Counted from the stretch's first letter, positions 21,169 to 29,936 are shown. The stretch is DNA of 64,000 nt from an uncultured Amylibacter sp. (GCA_943846615.1 OX044354.1:2435001-2499000), one strand, 5' to 3'. Notes: generated from the letters alone by a model not told the origin. Numbers and translations are program-made.

Positions 21169-22281
21169 ATGTTACCAGATAACCATTTCTCCCTATGGTT
21201 CAGCGATCAAGCAGTAAGACTTATGAAGCGAGATTCCTCTTCGCATGAATGGGTCTCTCTAAACAGGTTGCCCCTTGGCGCGCGCAATTTTCAAGCAGAA
21301 TTGGTCGAATTTTGTGATCAAGTACGTCGCGAAAACAATGATGATCCTTCGGTTATGGTTGTTCTGCCACCCAGTGATATTCTGTGTGGTACTGTTTCGA
21401 TTATCGGTAGAACAAATGAGGCAAAAGAAAAGCATGTAAAGCGTACTTTAGCCCGTCTGCTAGGTGATCAGGCTGATAATGTTGTGGCCGATTTTGGGAA
21501 ATGCAATGACGACAAAATCGCGCCTGTGTGCTATGCCTTGACGTCGACGCTGGAAACAGCAGAGCGTTTTGTGAATAAGTTTGGATTTCGGGTTCTCTGC
21601 TTTTCCACTGAATCTGAAACTGGATTAGACCATGAACCATGTCTGATGTTACCACATCAAGTCGCGCGGTTTCAAAGTATGAATGCTGCCCCCAAAGTTA
21701 GCTATGCGTTTCGCGGGGCTGCGGCGTCGTTGTTCCTATCTAGTTTTATAATTGCCGCAGATATTCCCGATCCAAACGAAGTTATGATAGCAAATATTTT
21801 AGATTCTGGAAATGTCGCCGGCCAACCCGTCGATTTTGTAAGCGAAATTGCTGGGTTTGAGGACCCGAATATCAAGAATATGAGCCGTATAGGGCAGAGT
21901 CCCGTACAATTTGCACGTATCCCATCGACAATGAATGCAATCAATTCATCTTATGTGAACATATCTATTTCGAGCCAACTTCCAGTTTCTGGGTTAAGTG
22001 CTGTGCGGGTTGAACCCACAGTCCAGAAAGCTAGGTTTTTTGATGAGATAGTGGCCCACACAGGTGGTTTTCAAGTTTATGTTGGTGTGCAGGGAAACCT
22101 GACACAGATTTCTGATGACTTTGTGGTTGCTGATCAGACTGGTGAAGTTGTTTATATTCACAAGCCTACATCGCAAAAATACCAAGTGGCGCGTGCATAT
22201 CAACAGCACCAAGTTTGGCCTTCATTTCCAGAACAGTTCAGATTAACCGAACTGGAAATGTCATCCTTTTCCAGACCCTAA
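21169..22281 (+). CDS. Short GspL/PilM-like protein with one membrane segment
   Basis: A 370-residue protein whose first ~170 residues resemble the actin-like cytoplasmic domain of PilM/GspL (HFSLWFSDQAVRLMKRDS; VMVVLPPSDILCGTVSI; then LARLLGDQADNVVADFG). A hydrophobic stretch near residues 180-200 is the only membrane segment, followed by a ~170-residue probably periplasmic part. From memory, Rhodobacterales carry much longer proteins of this type, often called 'translation initiation factor 2'; this one looks cut down. ATG at 21169 is preferred over 21118 because the similarity starts just after it. The end overlaps the opposing helicase gene by 4 bases. Confidence 0.6.
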   Translation: MLPDNHFSLWFSDQAVRLMKRDSSSHEWVSLNRLPLGARNFQAELVEFCDQVRRENNDDPSVMVVLPPSDILCGTVSIIGRTNEAKEKHVKRTLARLLGDQADNVVADFGKCNDDKIAPVCYALTSTLETAERFVNKFGFRVLCFSTESETGLDHEPCLMLPHQVARFQSMNAAPKVSYAFRGAAASLFLSSFIIAADIPDPNEVMIANILDSGNVAGQPVDFVSEIAGFEDPNIKNMSRIGQSPVQFARIPSTMNAINSSYVNISISSQLPVSGLSAVRVEPTVQKARFFDEIVAHTGGFQVYVGVQGNLTQISDDFVVADQTGEVVYIHKPTSQKYQVARAYQQHQVWPSFPEQFRLTELEMSSFSRP

Positions 22282-23660
22282 CGCAGTAAAAACGCAGGTA
22301 CGTGATCGCCCAAACCTTTGACCGCTTTGCCCTGACCTTTGGGATTGCGTGGCTTTTTGTTTTGGTTCTCTTGTTTGTTTTGCGCAGGCTTTGGTGCTTT
22401 TTCCTCGGCTTGGTTTGCCTCTACGGGTTTCACCTCGGCTGGTTTCGCCGCCTCTGGTTTTGGGGCACGCTCTTTTTTCGGGCGTTCTTTACGCGCTGGT
22501 CGCGTTGATTTTGGTGTTTCCATTTCAAGGCGTGGAATTTCGTGTTTTACCAATGCCTCGATGCCATCCAGATGCTTTTGTTCGTGTGGCAGGCACATCA
22601 TAAATGCCCAGCCTTTGCGACCCGCGCGGCCTGTGCGGCCGATGCGGTGAACGTAGTCTTCGGAATGGATTGGCACATCGAAATTAAATACGTGTGTTAC
22701 ATCTGGAATATCCAAACCACGCGCTGCAACATCGGATGCGACCAGCAATGTAATGTCGTTATTTTTAAAACCGGCCAATACTTCCATGCGGTAACGTTGA
22801 TCCAGATCGCCGTGGATTGCGCCAACGGAATGACCGTGCTTTTTCAACGATTTCATTACGATATCAACATCAACCTTACGGTTACAGAAGATGATGCCGT
22901 TTGTCAGCTTGTCGCCTTCTTGTTTGATCAAGGAACGCAACATATCGCGTTTCGCTTTGCCTTCGACCTTACGGTTTTCGGGTTTGAAGCAGATCACCTT
23001 TTGGGTGATGTTTTCTGATGTCGTTGCCTGACGGGCCACTTCGACGCGTTGTGGGTTTGACAGGAATTCCTGTGTAATACGCGTGATTTCAGGGGCCATC
23101 GTCGCGCTGAAAAACAATGTTTGGCGTGTGAATGGTGTCAGTTTGAAGATGCGTTCGATGTCAGGGATGAAACCCATGTCCAACATGCGATCCGCTTCGT
23201 CGACAACCATGATTTCGATGCCAGTAAGCAGTAATTTACCGCGTTCGAAATGGTCCAATAGGCGACCCGGTGTGGCAATCAAAACGTCGACACCACGATC
23301 GATCAAACGATCCTGTTCTTTGAACGAAACGCCACCGATGAGCAGGGCCATGTCCAGTTTCACGTATTTGGCATATTGCTCAAAATTTTCCGCAACCTGT
23401 GCGGCCAATTCGCGTGTCGGTGCCAAAACCAGTGAACGTGGCATACGTGCGCGGGCGCGACCACGGGCCAGTTTGTGAATCATCGGCAGGGTGAAACCGG
23501 CCGTTTTACCAGTACCTGTTTGCGCGATACCTAAAACATCACGACCTTCCAATGCGTATGGAATTGCTTCGGCTTGGATTGGGGTGGGGGTGTCGTAGCC
23601 AACGTCATTGATGGCTTTCATTACTTTTGGACCTAGGCCCAGATCAGAGAATTTTGTCAT
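22278..23660 (-). CDS. rhlE: DEAD-box ATP-dependent RNA helicase (RhlE type)
   Basis: Unwinds RNA in ribosome assembly or mRNA decay. The 460-residue protein has all core motifs in order: Q-motif YDTPTPIQAEAIP, Walker A AQTGTGKTAG, APTRELAAQV, ATPGRLLDH, DEAD, SAT, and HRIGRTGRAGRKG of domain 2. Residues from ~385 are a Lys/Pro/Ala/Glu-rich tail (KERPKKERAPKPEAAKPAEVK), typical of cold-adapted RhlE-like proteins. The leader contains an 8-bp hairpin 14-39 bases before the start. It converges with the preceding gene. Confidence 0.93.
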   Translation of the reverse strand: MTKFSDLGLGPKVMKAINDVGYDTPTPIQAEAIPYALEGRDVLGIAQTGTGKTAGFTLPMIHKLARGRARARMPRSLVLAPTRELAAQVAENFEQYAKYVKLDMALLIGGVSFKEQDRLIDRGVDVLIATPGRLLDHFERGKLLLTGIEIMVVDEADRMLDMGFIPDIERIFKLTPFTRQTLFFSATMAPEITRITQEFLSNPQRVEVARQATTSENITQKVICFKPENRKVEGKAKRDMLRSLIKQEGDKLTNGIIFCNRKVDVDIVMKSLKKHGHSVGAIHGDLDQRYRMEVLAGFKNNDITLLVASDVAARGLDIPDVTHVFNFDVPIHSEDYVHRIGRTGRAGRKGWAFMMCLPHEQKHLDGIEALVKHEIPRLEMETPKSTRPARKERPKKERAPKPEAAKPAEVKPVEANQAEEKAPKPAQNKQENQNKKPRNPKGQGKAVKGLGDHVPAFLLR

Positions 23661-23673
23661 ATGTCCTGCGTAT

Positions 23674-23699
23674 TTTGCGGCGTTAAAATGTGCCGCAAA
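23674..23699 (-). promoter_or_regulatory. Hairpin in the leader of the RNA helicase gene
   Basis: Perfect inverted repeat TTTGCGGC (23674-23681) and GCCGCAAA (23692-23699) with a 10-base loop, just upstream of the helicase start on the minus strand. DEAD-box helicase leaders are often structured and autoregulated; that role here is inference. Confidence 0.35.
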
Positions 23700-23854
23700 C
23701 CAACGCGGCGCGGTGACCGAAGTGCCACCATATCGTCTGTGAAGGCTGTATTAACGGATTTATCCACAGAGTCAATCATGCTGAGATTTCAGGTGGTCAG
23801 GGGCTTCAAATCGGACGTGTGCGTGGTTATGTTTAGCGAAAGGGGAAATGTGAT

Positions 23855-24205
23855 ATGTTTGGGTATTCTGCGATATTTTTAATAAGCTGTTTCGTCGGCA
23901 TTGTTTTTGCGCTGTGGCTGTTAAAGTGGTTGTTCGGGCGTGGGGTAAATGCGTTGCGTCGTCGGGCATTGATGGCGCGTTATGATCATCCTGAATTCGT
24001 GGCATCCATCATGGATGGGCGGATCATGCGGGGCATGTCGATGGATATGGTGATTGATGTTTGGGGTGACCCTGCGGATTTGGACGAGATTGCGTTGAAG
24101 ACAAAAACCAAGACCGAAATGAAATATGACCAAAAAGGGAAAAACCGTTTTGGCACCCGTGTGCATCTGGAAGATGGCATCGTTGTGGGCTGGGAAACGA
24201 AATAG
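23855..24205 (+). CDS. Small single-helix membrane protein, BamE-like tail
   Basis: A 116-residue protein of unknown function. The N-terminal helix (about residues 4-28) is followed by basic residues (RRRALMARY), placing the rest in the cytoplasm or making an uncleaved anchor. The C-terminal part (IMDGRIMRGMSMDMVIDVWG, then RVHLEDGIVVGWETK) resembles the short alpha-alpha-beta unit of SmpA/BamE-like domains, where G-M-x-x-x-x-V-x-x-x-W-G-x-P recurs. AAGGGGAAA precedes the ATG. The similarity is a pattern impression only. Confidence 0.7.
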   Translation: MFGYSAIFLISCFVGIVFALWLLKWLFGRGVNALRRRALMARYDHPEFVASIMDGRIMRGMSMDMVIDVWGDPADLDEIALKTKTKTEMKYDQKGKNRFGTRVHLEDGIVVGWETK

Positions 24206-24269
24206 AGCGATTGCAATTCCCGCGTGTGTCAGGCAACATATTCATAAATGTGAATTCAAGGAGAGCCAC

Positions 24270-25220
24270 ATGTTATTTCGCGCCATTGCCCTGACCGCAA
24301 CATTATTAACAACATCGGCCATCGCGCACGAAGATATTGCCGATCTATATCCGCAATCACCTCTGTATGCGAAACCAGTTGAGGTTATCCCAAATGTGTT
24401 TTCCGCCATTGGTGCCACTGCGCCGCCAACATATGAAAACACAGGGCATAACAACAATCTGAGTTTTATCATAACAGGTGATGGTGTGGTGGTGGTTAAT
24501 GCCGGGGCCGCGTATGTTTTGGCACATGCGTTGCACGCAGAAATTAAGGCCGTGACGGATCAACCCGTGAAGCTGGTGATCAATGAAAATGGGCAGGGGC
24601 ATGCCATGTTGGGGAATAATTATTGGGCCGACTTGGGTGTGCCGATTTTAGCCCACGAAGATGCCGCGCATGAGTTTGAGGAGCGTGGATTTAATTCATT
24701 GGAAGGTATGAAGCGTTATAACCGTGACAAGTCTGAGGGTACTGTTTTGCAGGGGCCGACGGAGACGTTTTCGGATAAATATGTGGTGCCGTTTGGCGAT
24801 TTCCCGATTGAGGTTTTGTTTCTGGGCCCAGCGCATAGTGCTGGGGATATTTCGGTGTGGTTGCCAGAGCAAAGCATGGTGATTGCGGGTGACATGGCGT
24901 TTCACGAACGCATGTTACCGATCTTCCCCGATACGGACACGGCGGCGTGGGTTGAGACGTGGAAGACTGCGTTTGAACCACTGGGTGCAACATATGTGAT
25001 TCCTGGGCATGGCCACCCGACGAATATGGCGCAGGTGACGCGGTATACGCATGATTATCTGGTGTATTTACGCGGTAAAATCGGCGCGCATTTGGATGCG
25101 GGTGGTGATCTGGCCGATGCGTATTACGTGGATCAATCGCCGTATAAGAATATGGATACGTTTGATGAATTGGCCACGAAAAATGCGGGGCGGGTTTATG
25201 AGGCGATGGAGTTTGAGTAG
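24270..25220 (+). CDS. Secreted MBL-fold protein with degenerate zinc motif
   Basis: A 316-residue metallo-beta-lactamase-fold protein with a signal peptide (MLFRAIALTATLLTTSAIAH). The usual HxHxDH motif is replaced by N-E-N-G-Q-G-H near residue 113, keeping only the last histidine. The later ligands remain: GPAHSAGDISV near 191, AGDMAF near 210 and IPGHGHP near 250. It resembles the SoxH/quinoprotein-relay branch. With one metal site damaged it may be mononuclear or non-enzymatic. ATG at 24270 follows AAGGAGAG; the longer frame from 24126 overlaps the previous gene and lacks a site. Confidence 0.82.
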   Translation: MLFRAIALTATLLTTSAIAHEDIADLYPQSPLYAKPVEVIPNVFSAIGATAPPTYENTGHNNNLSFIITGDGVVVVNAGAAYVLAHALHAEIKAVTDQPVKLVINENGQGHAMLGNNYWADLGVPILAHEDAAHEFEERGFNSLEGMKRYNRDKSEGTVLQGPTETFSDKYVVPFGDFPIEVLFLGPAHSAGDISVWLPEQSMVIAGDMAFHERMLPIFPDTDTAAWVETWKTAFEPLGATYVIPGHGHPTNMAQVTRYTHDYLVYLRGKIGAHLDAGGDLADAYYVDQSPYKNMDTFDELATKNAGRVYEAMEFE

Positions 25221-25235
25221 ACCACTGGTCTACTC
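25215..25235 (+). terminator. Hairpin over the stop codon of the MBL-fold gene
   Basis: Eight-base arms GAGTAGAC (25215-25222) and GTCTACTC (25228-25235) include the stop codon, followed by a short TTTT at 25238. It lies between two converging genes and could slow transcription from the left. Confidence 0.45.
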
Positions 25236-25240
25236 ATGTT

Positions 25241-26848
25241 TTAAACCATAATTTCCTTCGTCGCCGTCAATTTCAGCTCGGGGTAATCCCGTTCCACGCG
25301 ATCAATGTCCCATTGCAGTCTGGTCATGTAAACGGGGTCGCCGTCGTGATCCATGGCCATGTGACCTTTGTTGATATCCATGAACTTATCCAGATTTTCT
25401 TTCGGACCAGTTAACCAGCGGGCCGATGTGAATTGGGACTGTTCGAAACGTACGGGAATGCCGTATTCGAGTTCGATCCGCGAGGCGAGAACCTCGAATT
25501 GCAGTGCGCCAACAACGCCGACAACCCAGCCAGCACCGATCATTGGTTTGAACAGTTTTGCGGCGCCTTCTTCGGCGAATTGGTTTAGGGCCTTGTCCAG
25601 ATGTTTTGCCTTCATCGGGTCGGTGGCGCGTACGGATTGTAGCAGTTCAGGGGCAAAGGATGGGATGCCGGCGAATTTCAATGTTTCGCCCTCGGTCAAG
25701 GCATCGCCGATGCGTAATTGGCCGTGGTTCGGGATGCCGATGATATCGCCTGCCCATGCTTCCTCGGCCAGCTCGCGATCACTGGCCAGAAACAGCATTG
25801 GGGATGCGATGGCCATTGGTTTTTTGGTTCTGACATGGGTGAGTTTCATGCCGCGTTTGAAGTGGCCTGAACACAGGCGCACGAAGGCGATGCGGTCGCG
25901 GTGTTTTGGGTCCATGTTTGCTTGGACTTTGAAAACGAAGCCTGAGACCTTCTTCTCGTCGGGTGCCACCGCGCGGGATTCTGCGGGGCGGGTTAATGGT
26001 TTGGGGCCGAAGTTTCCGATGCCGGCCATAAGTTCTTGGACGCCGAAGCTGTTGATCGCGGAGCCGAACCAGATGGGGGTCATTGTGCCGTCCATGAAGG
26101 CCTGATGATCGAACTTTGGCATTAATTCTTGAGCCATTTCGATTTCTTCTAGGAATTTTTCCAGAAGGTCGGCGGGGACGTGTTCGGCGAGTTTTGGATC
26201 GTCCAGACCGTTGATTTCGACGCTTTCGGCGACGACATTTCGATCTGATCTGTCCATCAGTTCGAGACGATCATTCAGCATATCGTAACAGCCCATGAAT
26301 TCACGACCAACGCCAATGGGCCAGCTGGCGGGGGTGACGTCGATTGCCAGGTTTTCCTGAATTTCATCAATGATATCAAATGTATCGCGGCTCTCGCGGT
26401 CCATTTTATTACAGAAGGTCAGGATCGGCATGTCGCGCATACGGCAGACTTCGAAGAGCTTTTGTGTTTGGCTTTCCACACCCTTAGCACCATCAATAAC
26501 CATGACGGCGGCGTCTACGGCGGTGAGGGTGCGGTAGGTATCCTCGGAAAAGTCGGAGTGGCCTGGGGTATCGACCAGATTGAACCAGTAGGGGCCGAAC
26601 TCGAATGACATGGCAGAGGCGGATACGGAGATGCCGCGATCCTTTTCCATTTGCATGAAATCGGAACGTGTGCGGCGTGCTTCGCCCTTGGCACGCACCT
26701 GACCAGCCATCTGAATCGCGCCACCGTATAACAGGAATTTTTCCGTCAGTGTGGTTTTACCCGCATCGGGGTGCGAGATGATCGCGAAGGTGCGACGGCG
26801 GTCGATTTCGGGCGGCAGGACGGTGCCTGTATCAGAGCGTTCTATCAT
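25241..26848 (-). CDS. prfC: Peptide chain release factor 3
   Basis: GTPase that recycles RF1/RF2 from the ribosome after termination. The 535-residue protein has G1 SHPDAGKTTLTEK, G3 DTPGHSDFSEDTYR, G4 CNKMDRESRD, then the domain II and III regions with GAVGALQFEV-type sequence (GVVGALQFEVLASRIE). ATG at 26848 gives the usual short leader before RRRTFAIIS; a TTG 36 bases upstream is possible but neither has a clear ribosome-binding site. It converges with the MBL-fold gene. Confidence 0.95.
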   Translation of the reverse strand: MIERSDTGTVLPPEIDRRRTFAIISHPDAGKTTLTEKFLLYGGAIQMAGQVRAKGEARRTRSDFMQMEKDRGISVSASAMSFEFGPYWFNLVDTPGHSDFSEDTYRTLTAVDAAVMVIDGAKGVESQTQKLFEVCRMRDMPILTFCNKMDRESRDTFDIIDEIQENLAIDVTPASWPIGVGREFMGCYDMLNDRLELMDRSDRNVVAESVEINGLDDPKLAEHVPADLLEKFLEEIEMAQELMPKFDHQAFMDGTMTPIWFGSAINSFGVQELMAGIGNFGPKPLTRPAESRAVAPDEKKVSGFVFKVQANMDPKHRDRIAFVRLCSGHFKRGMKLTHVRTKKPMAIASPMLFLASDRELAEEAWAGDIIGIPNHGQLRIGDALTEGETLKFAGIPSFAPELLQSVRATDPMKAKHLDKALNQFAEEGAAKLFKPMIGAGWVVGVVGALQFEVLASRIELEYGIPVRFEQSQFTSARWLTGPKENLDKFMDINKGHMAMDHDGDPVYMTRLQWDIDRVERDYPELKLTATKEIMV

Positions 26849-27003
26849 GTGCGTTCGTATAGGTAAGGTTTGGGCAAAGGGCAAGAAAACAACGTCGGTA
26901 TTACGTCTAGATCACGTCTAGATAGCGTCGTGAAACGCAGCCATAGGCAAACGTTAACGGATTTGGGGCAAATTTGCGTGGATTTTGAAAAGGAATTTAC
27001 GAA

Positions 27004-27507
27004 ATGGCGACCAAGGCACAGGTAGCGGCCCGTATGGGCATGTTCAAAGATTTGACGGAGATGCAGAAGATCATTTCCGAAATGTGGGCCGAGGAGAGCC
27101 TGCCATCGGGGTGGGATTATTTGGAAGAGACGCATCCAAGCGTACCCAAGCGGCGCAAGGTTTCATTGTATATCGATGAGGACGTGTATTGTTGGTTTTC
27201 AAAATTCGGGCGCGGATTTCAGGGGCGGATCAATGCGGTTTTGCGGATTTATCGCAATGCGGTGATGTCGGGCGATGTGAAGAGTTTTGATACGGAATAC
27301 GCGCAGGGGCCAGAGCAGGTTTATTATCTGAAAGAGGCGGAGGCGCTGTTTGAGAAGAAGCTGGTTGAGATGGCGCGAGATGGGCGGTTGAGCAAAGAGG
27401 GGATTTTGAGCATGGGGGCGGATGCGACAGGGGCGTTGGATACGGATGCGGCGCGGGAAGAGATATTTCGGCGGTTGGAGGCAATGCAGCGGGTGGCGGA
27501 AAATTGA
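27004..27507 (+). CDS. BrnA/DUF4415-like DNA-binding protein without a BrnT partner
   Basis: A 167-residue protein. Residues ~55-90 (RRKVSLYIDEDVYCWFSKF, then FQGRINAVLRIYRNA) match the ribbon-helix-helix-like end of BrnA/DUF4415 antitoxins (V-S-[LI]-x-[IL]-D-x-D-V, then Y-x-x-[RA]-[IM]-N-x-x-L-R). The N- and C-terminal extensions make it much longer than a toxin-system BrnA, and no BrnT-like gene is adjacent, so it is probably a stand-alone regulator. The C-terminal end AREEIFRRLEAMQRV reappears in a fragment 500 bases downstream. Confidence 0.75.
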   Translation: MATKAQVAARMGMFKDLTEMQKIISEMWAEESLPSGWDYLEETHPSVPKRRKVSLYIDEDVYCWFSKFGRGFQGRINAVLRIYRNAVMSGDVKSFDTEYAQGPEQVYYLKEAEALFEKKLVEMARDGRLSKEGILSMGADATGALDTDAAREEIFRRLEAMQRVAEN

Positions 27508-27589
27508 ACGTCACGTGATGCTCGTTTTAAGGCTTGTCAGCGACTGTACTTCGTAAAATATTACAAGGGCAAAATGTGTGGAATGTGCA

Positions 27590-27622
27590 CGTTCCAGAAT
27601 TTCATTACATCGTTCTGGAACG
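27590..27622. repeat. Perfect 10-bp inverted repeat downstream of the BrnA-like gene
   Basis: Arms CGTTCCAGAA (27590-27599) and TTCTGGAACG (27613-27622) with a 13-base loop, in the gap between the BrnA-like gene and the converging lipoprotein gene. There is no T-run on either side; it may be a protein site or a weak terminator. Confidence 0.45.
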
Positions 27623-27671
27623 CGTTAGAATTGGTCAGAGACCGTCAATATCTATATTCTTAAATTGAATG

Positions 27672-27950
27672 CTAGTTGACGACTCCACGGGTTGGATTTT
27701 GTGGATTAGGATCGTCGTCCCGTTCTGGAGGGTAGCATTCATTTGTACCCGCGATGATTTCACAATCTTCCGGTGGATCACAGGGGTTTTCTTGACTTGT
27801 GTTTGGAACTCTGTCGCCACCTTCACAGCCGACTACATCACCCATTTTATTATAGATAGGTACGGCACTTACTGGCGCCATTTCAGGTTTGGCGCAGGCG
27901 ACGAGAACAATCGAGGGCAGGACTAAAAGGCATATTTTAAAACGCTTCAT
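27672..27950 (-). CDS. Small lipoprotein
   Basis: A 92-residue predicted lipoprotein: MKRFKICLLVLPSIVLVAC ends in the lipobox LVAC, so it would be lipidated at Cys19. The mature part starts AKPEMAPVSAVPIYNKMGDV and has four more cysteines, then an acidic Pro/Asn/Asp-rich end. A GGAG (minus strand, 27960-27957) precedes the start. Function unknown. It sits between the BrnA-like gene and the remnant of a related gene, so this spot appears to have been rearranged. Confidence 0.72.
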   Translation of the reverse strand: MKRFKICLLVLPSIVLVACAKPEMAPVSAVPIYNKMGDVVGCEGGDRVPNTSQENPCDPPEDCEIIAGTNECYPPERDDDPNPQNPTRGVVN

Positions 27951-28002
27951 TTTTTATCTCCTAACAGTTTAATTGTGCTTACAGCCTATAGCCAGAATTG
28001 GG

Positions 28003-28104
28003 ATGAGGCAAGATTGGCGTTTTGGTAAGGGAGTGGCGGCGCGCGATGAGATATTTCGACGCTTGGAGGCGATGCAGCGGGTGGTGGATGATGTTGAGAG
28101 GTAG
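28003..28104 (+). pseudogene. Remnant of a BrnA/DUF4415-like gene tail
   Basis: A 33-codon frame ending ARDEIFRRLEAMQRVVDDVER. Its middle is almost the same as the end of the BrnA-like protein at 27004-27507 (AREEIFRRLEAMQRV), with mostly synonymous base changes (cgg/cgc, cgg/cga, gca/gcg). That implies descent from a diverged coding paralogue, not a recent copy. The rest of that gene is missing. It is followed by a run of ten G at 28151-28160 and non-coding sequence. Confidence 0.55.
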
Positions 28105-28251
28105 GTTTGTTTGGTGGGGATTGGGGTTTTGGATATTTGGGCAGGAAAAAGGGGGGGGGGATGTTGCGCTACACCTCTGTGGTGATTTTATGGCAAGGGT
28201 TTGTGGCGGAGATCCCCGATTGAATCGGAGATGACAGGCGCGCGCGTTTTA

Positions 28252-29145
28252 CTACGCCCCGAAAATCAGCGACGAGCCTATCACCACCAACAACGCACCG
28301 ACCCATGCCATGGCGGCAGGGCGTTCGCGGGTGGTTATCCATAGGATTGGCAATAACAACGCAGGCGTGGTGGAGGAGAGGGTGGAGATGATACCGACTT
28401 CGCCGCCTGATAATGCGAACAGCAGTAATGTCATGCCGACGCCCATGCCGATGAAGGCCGATAGTACTGCGATTGAGGTGATGCGTAGGTTGAGGGGGTT
28501 TTGAAGTTTTACCCCTGCAATGGGGAGTGCGCCGATGATTTGTAGGAAGAAGGCCGCGATGCCGATGCGCACGCAGGAAACCGCGATTGCGTCGGCGCCG
28601 TCCGATAGGATTGGTGAGACGATGAGGGAGCCGACGGATTGGCCTGTGGCGGCGAGGAGGCCTGTGGCGACGCCGATCCACAGCGGGCCTTTGACGGATT
28701 CCCAGTTGTGGTTTTGATCGCGGCGTTTGCCAAACATGATGGCGATGATCACGCCCGTTGTGACGATGCAGATGCCGAGAATTTCGGAGGTGTTTAGGAC
28801 CTCGGCCAAGAAGAAGTAGCCGAGGACCGCAGAGATTGGGGCGTTCAGCGAAAACAGCATGGATGTGCGCCGTGGGCCGAGGCGGTTTAGCGTGGCGAAG
28901 AGGGCCGTGTCGCCCAAGAATATGCCGATGAGGCCGGATAACATTACCTCGGCCATTTTTTCCATCGGGATGGTACCGATGGTTCCGGCGAACCAGACGT
29001 AGATGCCGATGATGACAAACATGGCTGACAGGCGGATGCGGTTAAAGCCGATGGTGCCAAGGTGTGCGGCGGGGATCGGGGAGATGATGCCTGTGAGGGC
29101 CCAGCACAGGGCGGCGCCAAGGGCGGCGAGTTCGAAGATTGGCAT
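28252..29145 (-). CDS. EamA/DMT-family transporter
   Basis: A 297-residue inner-membrane protein with about ten hydrophobic helices in two EamA repeats: LGAALCWALTGIISPIPAAHLG and SVKGPLWIGVATGLLAATGQ begin each half. The family exports or imports small metabolites such as amino acids; the substrate cannot be told from sequence. It stands alone between the remnant on the left and a divergently read gene on the right. Confidence 0.88.
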   Translation of the reverse strand: MPIFELAALGAALCWALTGIISPIPAAHLGTIGFNRIRLSAMFVIIGIYVWFAGTIGTIPMEKMAEVMLSGLIGIFLGDTALFATLNRLGPRRTSMLFSLNAPISAVLGYFFLAEVLNTSEILGICIVTTGVIIAIMFGKRRDQNHNWESVKGPLWIGVATGLLAATGQSVGSLIVSPILSDGADAIAVSCVRIGIAAFFLQIIGALPIAGVKLQNPLNLRITSIAVLSAFIGMGVGMTLLLFALSGGEVGIISTLSSTTPALLLPILWITTRERPAAMAWVGALLVVIGSSLIFGA

Positions 29146-29263
29146 TGGGTGACTTTCGCTGGGGTTGGTTTCAATATTGCGAAAATTTTGGCTGTGGCAA
29201 GTGATGTTTTGTGATGTGAAAATTGTTGTTCTGTGATGTTTGTTTCGAAATGAAGAGGTTATG

Positions 29264-29295
29264 CACGTAGGTTGAATTGCGAACTAACCTTCGTG
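29264..29295. repeat. Imperfect inverted repeat in a 234-base intergenic region
   Basis: CACGTAGGTT (29264-29273) and AACCTTCGTG (29286-29295) pair with a single mismatch. The repeat lies between the divergent DMT transporter and secreted-protein genes and could be an operator for either. Nothing else was seen in 29146-29385. Confidence 0.35.
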
Positions 29296-29385
29296 CCTAA
29301 ATTTTGTTTAGTTCAGGCTATCAAATTGTTGAAAATTAGTTAGGATGAATGCCGTGTTATTTTATGACGTATTGAGAGGTTGGTT

Positions 29386-29904
29386 TTGGTTAAAACGTTA
29401 ACAGTTTTGCTGGTTTGTTTTCTCGTGTCGAACGCTAGCGTGGCATCGCCGTTTTTGAAGTTTGGCAAGCCTGTCGAGGTAGATAATGTGGAATATGGAC
29501 GCCTGTTGTCTGAGGTTCAGACGATCGAGAATTGCCCAATTGTTGACAATGAAGTGATTGATTTTGGCGCATTTGAGGCTGAGGAAACCTTGGAGATATG
29601 TTTGTTTTATTTGGCCGATGCGCTTGGCTCTGTTGCCGCGTTCGAGAGGGTTATGGGCATAGCGTCGATTGAAATTACGTCTTCACAGCGGTCTGAGTTT
29701 CCCAATAATACTGCATACAATCGTCCAAATGAGCATGTTTACAATGGCGTCTACAAAGGGGCGGTAAACGAAAAAATGCGATTTGCGATGCAGTACAAGC
29801 GGTTTTGGTATCGGCCCAAAATATTCTGGATTTATGTGGTTTGGGACGAGCAGGAAAAGCCGTTGGATATTACGGTCAGTGTTCCCGGTTGGTTTACCTT
29901 GTAG
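29386..29904 (+). CDS. Hypothetical secreted protein
   Basis: A 172-residue protein with a signal peptide (VKTLTVLLVCFLVSNASVASP). Two cysteines remain in the mature part (ENCPIV and EICLFY). Its C-terminal half is rich in aromatic residues (QYKRFWYRPKIFWIYVVW), suggesting a beta-sheet protein. No family recognised. TTG at 29386 is chosen because GAGAGG at 29374-29379 is 6 bases before it; the TTG at 29380 would touch that site. It stands alone. Confidence 0.65.
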   Translation: MVKTLTVLLVCFLVSNASVASPFLKFGKPVEVDNVEYGRLLSEVQTIENCPIVDNEVIDFGAFEAEETLEICLFYLADALGSVAAFERVMGIASIEITSSQRSEFPNNTAYNRPNEHVYNGVYKGAVNEKMRFAMQYKRFWYRPKIFWIYVVWDEQEKPLDITVSVPGWFTL

Positions 29905-29936
29905 CGGGCATTAGTTGTTTACGGGGTTTTGCGGAA

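Noticed and set aside
27590..27622. Inverted repeat as a LexA box
   Set aside because: The alphaproteobacterial LexA pattern is GTTC-N7-GTTC; here the GTTC spacing is much larger.
28151..28160. Run of ten G after five A as a phase-variable tract
   Set aside because: It is not in a gene or next to a clear promoter; the only nearby frame is a remnant that already ended.
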